Shown here: positions 35,527 to 44,394 of the stretch, piece after piece
Layout: every line of letters starts with the position of its first letter
How positions within the stretch are numbered: the first letter of the stretch is position 1
From: Photobacterium carnosum
GTDB lineage: Bacteria; Pseudomonadota; Gammaproteobacteria; Enterobacterales; Vibrionaceae
Reading direction: 5' to 3'
Length of the DNA: 64,000 bases
Assembly: GCF_002849605.1 (NCBI RefSeq)
Contig: NZ_NPIB01000007.1
Span: 101,388-165,387 of the forward strand
Position numbers and translations under genes: made by a program
The notes under the pieces: generated by a model
What the model saw: the letters and a program-made list of their open reading frames with translations, nothing else
What the model was told of the DNA's origin: nothing
Database searches by the model: none

Positions 35527-36735
35527 TTAACGAGCAAGAATCGTCGTATCTTGTTTACTGTAACGGATCCACCATAAGCTCATTATGACAATAATCGACA
35601 TTACAGTCATCACTGCACCTAAGCTAAATTGGCTTTGAGCATTCATAAATGATGCCGCTAATGTTGCAGAACCAGCGCCTACATTTTGCAAACCACCAAG
35701 CACAGCGCCAGCGGTTCCTGCATGATTAGGAAAGGGTTGCACTGCCGCAGTCGTTGCAACAGGACATAGCATACCAGTACCTACAAAATACAAGAACGCA
35801 CCGCCAATCAAACTCTTAATCGTAATTAAACCCGCAAAACCAGGAATAATAATCGTCACTGCACCCAGCACAAGTGCAATCATGCCGATAACCAATACCC
35901 GATCAACACCAAGACGTCGTACTAATCGACCAGATAACCAAGCGCCGCCTAAATAACCAGGCAAAGGTAAAATAAACAACCAACTAACAGTGATAGGATC
36001 TAATTTCAGCACACTACCAAGTAAGACACCCGCCGATGCTTCAAATACAGCAATACCCGCAAATGTTGCGATAAGACAAATAACATAGCCTTGAAAACGA
36101 CGATTACTTAATACATATCGGTAACTTACCCATACACGTTCAACATGACGCTTCTCTGGAGGTAATGTTTCACTAAAATATCGCATCATGGCAAGCGTCA
36201 CTACAGCACCAAATACTAATAGAAACGCATACACCGATTCCCAACCAAAATGCTTAGAAAGATAACCCCCTAAAACAGGTGCAATCAGTGGTGATAAAAT
36301 AACACCCATACTAATTAAACTATTAGCTTGGTGTAAATCATCTCCATCATAACTATCACGAGGTACTGTACGACACATCGCACCACTACAACCTGTACCA
36401 CAACCTTGAATAAAGGTAGCAAACAAGAACCAATGGAAATTTGATGATAATAAGGTGCCGATGGTACCAATAAGGAAAATCACCATTCCCGCAATGATTA
36501 CAGGTCGACGACCTATACGATCAGACAATGGACCATAAATAAACTGTGATAATCCATACGGAATAAGGTATACAGCCATTACCGCTTGTAAATATGCGGA
36601 TTTAACAGAAAAAAATGTTGCCATATCAGGTATCGCTGGCACATACATTGTTTGTGTCATTTGCCCTACAGCAACTAGAACAATTATTAGTATTAATAAT
36701 TTACTTGTATTACTAGCCGAAGATTGCTTAATCAC
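35527..36735 (-). CDS. emrD: Multidrug efflux MFS transporter EmrD
   Basis: A 402-residue 12-helix exporter close to E. coli EmrD in its landmarks: VAVGQMTQTMYVPAIPDMA (about 19-37), YGPLSDRIGRRPVII (motif A), GTGCSGAMCRTVPRDSY in helix 4, and FPNHAGTAGAVLGGLQNVGAG in helix 10-11. EmrD exports amphipathic compounds and arabinose-like solutes by proton antiport. Start is probably the GTG at 36735, which has GAGGG 8 nt upstream; the TTG at 36750 is inside the ribosome site. It is the third Bcr/CflA-type exporter in the window. Confidence 0.9.
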   Translation of the reverse strand: MIKQSSASNTSKLLILIIVLVAVGQMTQTMYVPAIPDMATFFSVKSAYLQAVMAVYLIPYGLSQFIYGPLSDRIGRRPVIIAGMVIFLIGTIGTLLSSNFHWFLFATFIQGCGTGCSGAMCRTVPRDSYDGDDLHQANSLISMGVILSPLIAPVLGGYLSKHFGWESVYAFLLVFGAVVTLAMMRYFSETLPPEKRHVERVWVSYRYVLSNRRFQGYVICLIATFAGIAVFEASAGVLLGSVLKLDPITVSWLFILPLPGYLGGAWLSGRLVRRLGVDRVLVIGMIALVLGAVTIIIPGFAGLITIKSLIGGAFLYFVGTGMLCPVATTAAVQPFPNHAGTAGAVLGGLQNVGAGSATLAASFMNAQSQFSLGAVMTVMSIIVIMSLWWIRYSKQDTTILAR

Positions 36736-37011
36736 AACCGTCACCCTCAAAAAGATTAATATTGTTAGTTAATTAATTATTAATAATCAACATATTAAAT
36801 AAGAAAAAAAATATAGAATAGTGTATCACTGCTATTGAAGACGAACGTGTTCGTTTAAATAGTATCTATGCCTGTAAAATAAGCGCAAATAGTAGTCTTC
36901 TGATTAATAACTAACAAGTGAATCTTGTTCATAATGCACGATAGTTTATTATGGTCTGCATTAGAAAAACTAATCCAAAGTAAAGATAAGCATTAGGGGC
37001 GTTTTTTAGCC
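36736..37011. other. Intergenic region between emrD and ribA
   Basis: About 275 bp before the ribA terminator, AT-rich, presumably the emrD promoter. A GGGGCGTTTTTTAGCCC hairpin at about 36996-37012 abuts the ribA terminator. No ORF or RNA recognised. Confidence 0.4.
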
Positions 37012-37062
37012 CAAAAAAGCCCCGTAATATTTCAATTAGACAAAGAATATTACGAGGCTCTA
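37012..37062 (-). terminator. Terminator of ribA
   Basis: CGTAATATT (37023-37031) and AATATTACG (37046-37054), extended by AGCCCC/GAGGCT pairing, with a T run on the minus strand. Confidence 0.82.
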
Positions 37063-37076
37063 TGGTTTTATCAATA

Positions 37077-37673
37077 TTAGTCAAACTTTAAGCGATGCTT
37101 ACCATGTGAAGCTTTCACTTTTAAATAATTTTCATTGCCATCTTTAACATGTGCTTTCGTACCAACAACTTCAACGATATTGATACCATGTTCTTCTAAG
37201 TCACGAATCTTTTTAGGATTATTCGTCACGAGGCGTACTTCATTAATCCCTAAAGCTCTTAACATGTTGGCTGCTTCAGAAAATTCACGTAAATCATCAT
37301 CAAAACCCAGATGATTATTCGCCTCATAGGTATTCATACCTTGAGTCTGTAATTCATAGGCATCGATTTTATTATATAAACCAATGCCACGCCCTTCTTG
37401 GCGTAAGTAAAGAATGATACCGCCAACTTTACCCATTTTTTCGATAGTTTCATCAAGTTGTTCGCCACAATCACAACGCGAAGAATGAAACACATCGCCC
37501 GTTAAACATTCAGAATGCATACGAACCAAAGGGACTAGCGTTTTATCTGCGTCTTGAAAAATAATGGCAACATGCTCTTTACCTGAATCAAGACCGTTGA
37601 ATGAAAGCAATTCAGCTGGGATATTGCTGTTAAGACCTACTTTAAAAGGCACTCTTGCCCTAACATTTACCAT
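37077..37673 (-). CDS. ribA: GTP cyclohydrolase II
   Basis: A 198-residue enzyme for the first step of riboflavin synthesis (GTP to 2,5-diamino-6-ribosylamino-pyrimidinone phosphate). [21 protein letters not shown] contributes the three zinc cysteines. [19 protein letters not shown] and [15 protein letters not shown] complete the active site. The start at Met6 of the longest frame (37673) gives the Vibrio-type beginning M-x-VRARV. A further ATG at 37688 is possible. Stand-alone RibA without a RibB domain. No FMN riboswitch is seen upstream. Confidence 0.95.
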   Translation of the reverse strand: MVNVRARVPFKVGLNSNIPAELLSFNGLDSGKEHVAIIFQDADKTLVPLVRMHSECLTGDVFHSSRCDCGEQLDETIEKMGKVGGIILYLRQEGRGIGLYNKIDAYELQTQGMNTYEANNHLGFDDDLREFSEAANMLRALGINEVRLVTNNPKKIRDLEEHGINIVEVVGTKAHVKDGNENYLKVKASHGKHRLKFD

Positions 37674-37925
37674 ATTCTTCCTAAGCATTTCTTTACACCC
37701 CTGCCATAGAGGGGTATTTGATTATGATTAAATAATACCGAAATTAGGGTACTAACAACAACTATATCCAAAATCAATCAGGATCATTAATCCACATTTA
37801 TTTTGAATGCGTTACATTACCACTTAGTGCCACAAATTTAAATGTTATATTATAACGTTTAATGACAATAGATAATATTAGCGATAAAATGACAAAATAA
37901 ATACACCTTTAACGCTGTATTGATC

Positions 37926-39202
37926 TTACATACTATCGGCTAACGTAATAAGTCGCTCAAAAATATATTCACCATCAACACGTAAGCCATTATGCTCATA
38001 TTGATTTGTTTGCCATGATTTCGCATTTGCTAATAAGGCTAAGGTTTCACAACTATAGCGATATTCAACATACATATCTTCAACATACACCGCAGCGGCA
38101 ATCGGTACAGTATTTTTAGCCAATTGCTGTTCACAATATAATAGTGGCCAGTCTTCTTTTGCTGCTAATAAATGTGCAGCTTCGCGTAATGGTTGCAAAC
38201 ATGTCATTTGATCAAACATCCACGGATAAACCATTTCACCCGTAAAACTCAAATCACTGCCTTTTTGATAATGGTATTGAGGATATTGCTGACGTACTCG
38301 CTCAGCTGCCCAGTCAGATGCTTGTTGCTGGCAATAAATAGCCTCATGCAAAATCGCATAAATAGGATTAGTTTGGTAACTCTGTTGGTTCAGCATGTAT
38401 TAAGAAAAGTATAGCTCAAGACTTGCTGCCCTTCGACTTCTACAAATGCGCTTTCTAACGCATAGTACATCGCCAAATCCCCACCCGTACCGCCGAGTGT
38501 TATGCCCCATGTTTGAAATTGTTCAACCGTAAATAATTGCTCATTCGGTAAATAGACCTTATTGTTTATAATGTACTCAGCAATAGCGTTACACTGTTGT
38601 TGTGCGCCAGCAAAACGTTTAAAAAAAGCCTTATTTTTATCTGCTACTCTTTTATAGGTTGCTTGATACACCTCATCAGCTGTTGCGGTGAGCGATGGTA
38701 TTCCGCCCGTCATAAAGACACGCGACAAACTATGCGGATAAAAAGACAAATAATGCAATGCGCAAAAACCACCAAAACTTTGTCCAAGCAATGCCCATTG
38801 ATCAATATCTAAATATTGACGTAATTGTTCCGCATCTCGAACAATATTGTCAGCACGAAAATGCGTTAAATATTCAGCTTGTTGTTGCGGTGATTTTGCC
38901 GCTAATGTTTGATGAGAAATCGCACTACTCGCACCAGTACCACGTTGATCAAGTAATAATACCCGATAGTATTTTAACGCGACTCTTAACCAACCACTGT
39001 TTGCTTCTGGTCGTGGAGCAGCAAACCCTGGACCACCTTGTAAATAAACCAACCAAGGTGATTCTTTATTAATGTTGGATTTATGTACAACCTCTCGTGC
39101 AAAAATAGTTAATGAACCCTCGGTTATTTGTTCATAATTTAAAGGTACATTCATATTTATATTTCGAAAGCAAAGTTCATCATTCTGAATAAAGTCTTGC
39201 AA
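37926..39202 (-). pseudogene. Frameshifted S33-family alpha/beta hydrolase (proline iminopeptidase-like)
   Basis: The two halves of one ~430-residue protein lie in different frames. The 5' half (39202 to 38390, TTG start with AAGGGAG 9 nt upstream) has the oxyanion motif LQGGPGFAAP, LLDQRGTGASS and the nucleophile elbow GQSFGG, ending VLSYTFLNTC-stop. The 3' half begins MLNQQSYQTNPIYAILHE at 38396 and includes the likely acid and base region ending AVYVEDMYVEYRYS then NGLRVDGEYIF. The junction at about 38390-38402 is explained by a one-base loss (or two-base gain). Without restoration the catalytic Asp/His part is lost. Sequencing error or phase variation cannot be excluded. Confidence 0.82.
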
Positions 39203-39224
39203 TGGTATTATCTCCCTTAACAAT

Positions 39225-39243
39225 AAAAACGATTATCATTTAG
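39225..39243 (-). promoter_or_regulatory. Fur-box-like sequence before the hydrolase
   Basis: The minus strand carries ATGATAATCG in a 19-mer that matches the Fur consensus at 13 positions, 23 bp upstream of the start. Weak to moderate. Confidence 0.4.
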
Positions 39244-39540
39244 CATTGTACAAATAATAATACATTTAACTCTAATATTATTTTTATTTTTTTGATGATT
39301 TAATTGTTAAAATAAAAAATACTTTAATATTAACACTTTACAATATTACTGTTTTTTATTTAATAACCACAAATATTAATAAGAATAATTATCAGTTAAT
39401 GATTTCATATTTGAAATCTTTCTTTCAAAATTTAAGTAATATTATTTATAAAAAAAAGCGTATATTTACTCCATTAACAAATATAGGTATTAAAATCTAT
39501 TTTGTTGCTATAAATGATAAATTATTATAATAATCGTTAT
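39244..39540. other. Very AT-rich spacer
   Basis: About 300 bp of unusually AT-rich DNA with long A and T tracts and no ORF. It separates the hydrolase promoter from the leader at 39541. Confidence 0.5.
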
Positions 39541-39650
39541 AGCGGGAGATGATGTTCCTCCTTTAACCGCCTTATTGAATTTCTTTAAGGATAATGACGT
39601 CTGACAACATTCGGCTTTTAATAGTTGAGGTCCGTGTTATTTTCTATTGA
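39541..39650 (+). promoter_or_regulatory. Structured leader with two tiny ORFs upstream of the IscU-like gene
   Basis: A GC-richer segment in an AT-rich gap. GCGG...CCGC (39542-39570) encloses GAG...CTC pairing around GGGAG-ATGATGTTCCTCC. That segment is also a ribosome site plus 5-codon ORF MMFLL-stop (39549-39566). A second ORF of 18 codons starts at 39594 after AAGGATA and ends at 39650. The arrangement suggests an attenuator or riboswitch-like leader controlling the genes from 39825, but I cannot name the class. Confidence 0.4.
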
Positions 39651-39824
39651 ATATCTAACGATAGATGTTCATTTTCAAACACGTCGCGTTGTTTACGTAT
39701 CCGTCCTCTTCTTATTACCTGCACGATAACGAATTATCAATTCTACACTGCTCACTGTAATAGATTAATACCTACAATATGTATTATTTTATTACTTATA
39801 AAGCGGTGTCTATGAGGCAGAGCA

Positions 39825-40517
39825 ATGCAATACTCAAGTGAAGTTCAAAACATGTGTCCTATCTCTCGTGGTCCACAACACGAGTCAGCGCCAATTCCAG
39901 TAGAAGGTCGCTGGGTTAGCCCTAAAGATGTTATTGCTATTTCTGGCTTAAGCCATGGTGTTGGTACTTGTGCTCCTCAACAAGGTGCTGCAAAACTAAC
40001 ACTTAACGTTAAAAACGGCATCATTGAAGAAGCTCTAATCGAGACTATCGGTTGTTCTGGTATGACTCACTCTGCTGCAATGGCTTCAGAGATTCTTACT
40101 GGTAAAACTATTCTTGAAGCACTAAACACTGACCTTGTTTGTGATGCTATCAACGTTGCAATGCGTGAAATCTTCCTTCAATTTGTTTACGGTCGTACTC
40201 AAACTGCATTCTCTTTAGACGGTTTACCAATCGGTGCTGGTCTTGAAGATCTAGGTAAAGGCTTACGTAGCCAAGTAGGTACACACTACGGTACTCTTGC
40301 TAAAGGCCCTCGTTACATGGAGATGGCTGAAGGTTACGTAACTAAAATTGCATTAGATGACAACGAAGAAATCATTGGCTACCGTTTTGTAAACGTAGGT
40401 AAGATGATGGAATCTATCGGTAAAGGCGTTCCTGCTGCAGAAGCAATGGAACAAGCTACGGGTCAATACGGTCGCTTTGATGAAGCAGTTCGTACTATCG
40501 ATCCTCGTCACGAGTAA
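39825..40517 (+). CDS. IscU/NifU-like iron-sulfur scaffold-type protein, partner of GGGtGRT protein
   Basis: A 230-residue soluble protein. Residues ~35-110 look like the IscU/NifU N-domain: SHGVGTCAPQQGAAKLTL, then NGIIEEALIETIGCSGMTHSAAMASEILTGKT with a Cys in IGCSG. This matches the strand-loop-Cys pattern of scaffold proteins, and Cys12 and Cys49 are further ligand candidates. The C-terminal half (GLRSQVGTHYGTLAKGPRYME) is specific to this family. The gene is always, in my recollection, followed by the GGGtGRT gene, as here after 102 bp. Codon use suggests high expression. The process served is not established. Confidence 0.75.
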   Translation: MQYSSEVQNMCPISRGPQHESAPIPVEGRWVSPKDVIAISGLSHGVGTCAPQQGAAKLTLNVKNGIIEEALIETIGCSGMTHSAAMASEILTGKTILEALNTDLVCDAINVAMREIFLQFVYGRTQTAFSLDGLPIGAGLEDLGKGLRSQVGTHYGTLAKGPRYMEMAEGYVTKIALDDNEEIIGYRFVNVGKMMESIGKGVPAAEAMEQATGQYGRFDEAVRTIDPRHE

Positions 40518-40619
40518 TCATAGACCTATATCACACAAGTAAATGACGCATTTATTTTAACTTTTCAAGAGTTACAGCGTCACTGAAATTGTTTTTACCG
40601 AATTAGAGGAAACTCCATC

Positions 40620-41624
40620 ATGGCTGCATTATTTGAAAGTTTTGATCGTCGTATTGCAAAAATCACTCCAGTACTAGAACAATATGGTTTTGCTTCACTA
40701 GAAGAAGCACGTGATTACTGTAACGAACATGGTGTTGATGCATACAACATCGTTAAAGAAACACAACCTATCGCGTTTGAAAACGCATCTTGGGCTTACG
40801 TTTTAGGTGCTGCTATTGCACTTAAAGAAGGCGCAAAAACAGCAGCTGAAGCGGCTGAATTCTTAGGTCTTGGTCTACAAACTTTCTGTATTCCTGGTTC
40901 TGTTGCAGACCAACGTCAAGTAGGTCTTGGTCACGGTCGTCTAGGTGCTCGTCTACTAAGTAACGAAACACAATGTTTCGCATTCCTTGCTGGTCACGAA
41001 TCATTTGCAGCAGCTGAAGGCGCAATCAAAATTGCCCTAAACGCTAACAAAGTACGTACTAACCCACTACGCGTTATTCTTAACGGTCTTGGTAAAGATG
41101 CTGCTTACCTAATCGCTCGTATCAATGGCTTCAACTATGTTGAAACTAAATATGATTACGTAACTGGCGATCTAAACGTTGTTTCTGAGCGTCGTTTCTC
41201 TCAAACACAACGTGGTGACATCAACTGTTACGGTTCTGATGATGTACGTGAAGGTGTTGCAATTATGCACCGCGAAGACGTTGATATCTCAATCACTGGT
41301 AACTCAACTAACCCAACACGTTTCCAACACCCTGTTGCTGGTACGTACAAAAAAGAACGTCTAGAAGCAGGAAAAGCTTACTTCTCAGTAGCATCAGGCG
41401 GCGGTACTGGTCGTACTCTTCACCCTGATAACGTTGCTGCAGGTCCAGCTTCTTACGGTCTTACTGATACTATGGGTCGTATGCACTCTGACGCTCAGTT
41501 CGCAGGTTCTTCATCTGTACCAGCTCACGTTGAAATGATGGGTCTTATTGGTATGGGTAACAACCCAATGGTTGGCGCAACTGTTGCTGTTGCCGTTGCT
41601 ATTGAGCAAGCTCAAAAAGCATAA
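40620..41624 (+). CDS. GGGtGRT protein, function unknown
   Basis: A 334-residue soluble protein recognised by SVASGGGTGRTLHPDNVAAG (about 260-279), the motif after which the family is named. The N-terminal ~110 residues are helical (AKITPVLEQYGFASLEEARDYCNE), and a GHGRLGARLL segment follows at about 108-117. It has a good AGAGGAAA ribosome site and host-optimised codons, which suggests high expression. It pairs with the IscU-like gene upstream and the unit ends with a strong terminator. A cofactor or metal role is an inference from the scaffold-like partner only. Confidence 0.88.
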   Translation: MAALFESFDRRIAKITPVLEQYGFASLEEARDYCNEHGVDAYNIVKETQPIAFENASWAYVLGAAIALKEGAKTAAEAAEFLGLGLQTFCIPGSVADQRQVGLGHGRLGARLLSNETQCFAFLAGHESFAAAEGAIKIALNANKVRTNPLRVILNGLGKDAAYLIARINGFNYVETKYDYVTGDLNVVSERRFSQTQRGDINCYGSDDVREGVAIMHREDVDISITGNSTNPTRFQHPVAGTYKKERLEAGKAYFSVASGGGTGRTLHPDNVAAGPASYGLTDTMGRMHSDAQFAGSSSVPAHVEMMGLIGMGNNPMVGATVAVAVAIEQAQKA

Positions 41625-41660
41625 GCTATAGTTAAAAAAGATTTTATCTTCAAATAACGA

Positions 41661-41699
41661 AAAAGGCGCAAGATTAGACACTTGCGCCTTTATTTTTTA
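41661..41699 (+). terminator. Terminator of the IscU-like/GGGtGRT unit
   Basis: AAGGCGCAAG (41663-41672) and CTTGCGCCTT (41681-41690), followed by TATTTTTT. Confidence 0.92.
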
Positions 41700-41872
41700 T
41701 CCTTAATTGTTATTTCTGCAAAATACTCTACAATCATCCCCCATTCCAAGTTCTTGATCTCGCTTATCCCTATAAAACAATTTATCTTCAAGGTATAATC
41801 GATCAAGAATCGAGTTAATCTTATATATCTTACACAGCACCATGCTGTTACAGATAAAGTAAAGGAAATATC

Positions 41873-42781
41873 ATGATCCAAGTTGTAGGTCACAAAAACC
41901 CAGATAGTGACAGCATTTGTTCTGCACTAGTTTGTACAGCGTTTCTTAAAGCTCGTGGTCTTGAGGCGACAGCAATTCGTCAAGGCGAAATGAACCGTGA
42001 AACTCTACATATCCTTGAGCTAGCTGGCGTTACGGCTCCTGAGCTACGTACAAGTGTTGCTGGTGAGAAAGTATGGTTAGTTGACTATTCAGACCTTGCT
42101 CAAGCACCTGATGACCTAGCTGAAGCTGAAGTTGTCGGTATTGTTGACCACCACCGTCTAGGTGATGTAATGACAATCAACCCAATGGAAGCATGGATCT
42201 GGCCTGTAGGTTGTACTTGTACTGTTCTATTCAACTTATTTAAGATTGAAGATCACAAAATCACACGTGAACTAGCCGTACTAATGATGTCAGCTATTTT
42301 GTCTGATACTGTCGGTTTTGCATCTCCAACGTGTACTCAAAAAGATAAAGATGCAGTACATGAGCTTGCTCAAATTGCTGACATACAAGACCTAGAATCA
42401 TTCATCAAAGCCTTACTAATTGCTAAGACTGATATCAAAGGTCTAACGGCTGCACAACTTGTTGAAAAAGATCTTAAAGGCTACCCTTTCAACAATCGTG
42501 ACGTTGTTGTTGGTCAAATCGAACTTGCGACTCTTGAGCAAGTAGATAGCATGATTGAAGAGCTTCAAGCTGATCTTCAACGTCGTTGTGACGAAGACGG
42601 TTTAGGTCTGGCAGCATTAATGCTAACAGATATTACAACAAGTACTACTCGCCTACTTTACACCGGTGATTGGAATCACATTCTTGATACACACGCAACA
42701 GACGGTGTATTAATGATGGAAAATACGCTAAGCCGTAAAAAACAAGGCTGGCCTTGGCTACAAACAGTACTTGCAAAATAA
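41873..42781 (+). CDS. ppaC: Manganese-dependent inorganic pyrophosphatase (family II)
   Basis: A 302-residue DHH-superfamily enzyme. The N-terminal DHH domain has GHKNPDSDSICSA (7-19, metal ligands His and two Asp), the VDYSD Asp and the DHHRLGD motif (about 91-97). SAILSDTVGF supplies a further Asp. The C-terminal DHHA2 domain contains the SRKKQGWP substrate-binding segment (about 288-295). It hydrolyses PPi with Mn2+. AAGGAAA lies before the ATG and a terminator follows. High-expression codon use like the preceding pair. Confidence 0.95.
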   Translation: MIQVVGHKNPDSDSICSALVCTAFLKARGLEATAIRQGEMNRETLHILELAGVTAPELRTSVAGEKVWLVDYSDLAQAPDDLAEAEVVGIVDHHRLGDVMTINPMEAWIWPVGCTCTVLFNLFKIEDHKITRELAVLMMSAILSDTVGFASPTCTQKDKDAVHELAQIADIQDLESFIKALLIAKTDIKGLTAAQLVEKDLKGYPFNNRDVVVGQIELATLEQVDSMIEELQADLQRRCDEDGLGLAALMLTDITTSTTRLLYTGDWNHILDTHATDGVLMMENTLSRKKQGWPWLQTVLAK

Positions 42782-42808
42782 TTATTTCAACTAATTATTG
42801 ATAATAAA

Positions 42809-42835
42809 AAAGGCTCTTTTTAGAGTCTTTTTTTT
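42809..42835 (+). terminator. Terminator of ppaC
   Basis: AGGCTCT and AGAGTCT (one G-T pair) with a run of eight T. Confidence 0.82.
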
Positions 42836-43131
42836 GATCATAATAAAGATAAATAACACCAATAATAACCACCAATTTTCCCCTAAAAATAAAATATGTG
42901 CTACACCAATTTCCAAATTAGAGCAAATACTTTAATTATTTAAATCAATATAAATACATCTAAAAACCACCGCTATGAGTAAATTATAAGCAAACAAACT
43001 ATTTTATTGTGATATTTATCCATATTTGCTTATTATTCTCTTGAGGTATAACTATAATCCTCTCTCTTTTAAATCCAGCCTTCTTTGAAGGGTGAACAAG
43101 AAGCTACTAGAAATTATAGAGAGACAGTATA
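42836..43131. other. Promoter region of fadL-volA
   Basis: About 300 bp, AT-rich. A possible -10 TATAAT lies at about 43049. No regulator site identified with confidence. Confidence 0.4.
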
Positions 43132-44361
43132 ATGTCCATAAATAAAAAACATATCTCCTTCATTATTACAGCCATACTTTCAAGCCAAGCGCATGCTGCT
43201 GGATATCAGGTATCAGAACACTCTGCTGCAGGTCTTGGTCGTGCATACGCCGGTGATGCTGCAATAGCAGACACCGCTGCGGTATTAGCACGTAACCCTG
43301 CCGCAATGACACGTTTTAAACATGCTGAAGTTTCAGGGGTAATGAGTGTCATTAATCCATCAATCAATATTGATGATCATACTCACAATGAAACTGCAAA
43401 AGATATTTCACCAATAAGTCTAGTCCCCGCAGCCTACTACATTCAGCCTATCAATGATAAAACAGCGATTGGTTTAGCTATTTTTAGTAACTATGGCGTG
43501 ACCACTGACTACCCTACAGCGATGCAAGCAGGTAGCCTTGCGGGTAAAACTGCATTAGAAACGGTTAACTTCAATCCGAATATTGCTTATCGTATCTCAC
43601 CAAAATTAAGTATTGGTGCCGGTGTTAGCCTTGTTTATGGCACAGCAGAATTTAATCGTCGTTTAGGCTCTTTAGCTTACGCAGCGCCAAGCCATAACCT
43701 TATCAATATGGAAGGTACCGATTGGAGCTGGGGATGGAATGTTGGTGCGTTATACGAACTAAATGACAATACTCGTTTTGGACTAAGCTACCGTTCACAA
43801 GTAGACCTCAATTTTAAAGGCCATTTTACTGACTACTTGGGTCAAGCAACATCCAAACGAGATGAAACCGTTGCAGCAAGCCTTGCACTTCCTCTTCCTG
43901 CAATTGCTGAATTTTCAGGCTTTCATCAACTGAACCCACAATGGGCGATTAGCTATAGCGTGCAATGGACGCAATACAATAAATTTAAAGAAATCAGAGC
44001 AATCAGTTCTCAATGTAAAACAGGCACTTGTTTTGTTAAAAAAGAAAACTTCAAAGATACTTACCGTTGGGCTGTAGGTACTACCTATACATTAAACCCA
44101 ACGTGGACACTGCGTTATGGTTTTGCCATTGATCAAAATGCTGGACAGGCAACATTAAGCATTCCAGATACTGATCGTTATTGGTACTCAGCGGGTGCAA
44201 CTTATCATTACAATCCAGCTCTATCTGTTGATCTCGGCGTATCTTATATTCACAGTAAAAAAGCTGACTTTGTAGAACAAACACCTGCAAGTGAAAATGA
44301 CAGCATTACGTCATCAGGCAAAGCTTACCTTGCTGCTGCACAAGTTAATTACCGCTTTTAA
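43132..44361 (+). CDS. fadL: FadL-family outer-membrane long-chain fatty acid transporter
   Basis: A 409-residue outer-membrane barrel. The signal peptide is about 22 residues ending AHA-A. The mature N terminus GYQVSEHSAAGLGRAYAGDAAIADTAAVLARNPAAMTRF (in pieces) is the FadL hatch signature, with the NPA motif. The terminal residue is Phe (VNYRF). It imports long-chain fatty acids. The lipase gene volA follows after 33 bp with its own ribosome site, the same order as in Vibrio cholerae, where VolA releases fatty acid for FadL uptake. Confidence 0.93.
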   Translation: MSINKKHISFIITAILSSQAHAAGYQVSEHSAAGLGRAYAGDAAIADTAAVLARNPAAMTRFKHAEVSGVMSVINPSINIDDHTHNETAKDISPISLVPAAYYIQPINDKTAIGLAIFSNYGVTTDYPTAMQAGSLAGKTALETVNFNPNIAYRISPKLSIGAGVSLVYGTAEFNRRLGSLAYAAPSHNLINMEGTDWSWGWNVGALYELNDNTRFGLSYRSQVDLNFKGHFTDYLGQATSKRDETVAASLALPLPAIAEFSGFHQLNPQWAISYSVQWTQYNKFKEIRAISSQCKTGTCFVKKENFKDTYRWAVGTTYTLNPTWTLRYGFAIDQNAGQATLSIPDTDRYWYSAGATYHYNPALSVDLGVSYIHSKKADFVEQTPASENDSITSSGKAYLAAAQVNYRF

Positions 44362-44394
44362 TGCGAAATAAACTATAAATCATTAGGAATAACA

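Noticed and set aside
38597..39072. Plus-strand ORFs antisense to the hydrolase
   Set aside because: No start signals; they mirror the coding pattern of the real gene.
41690..41893. Minus-strand ORF of 67 codons between GGGtGRT gene and ppaC
   Set aside because: It covers the terminator and ppaC promoter, and lacks a ribosome site.
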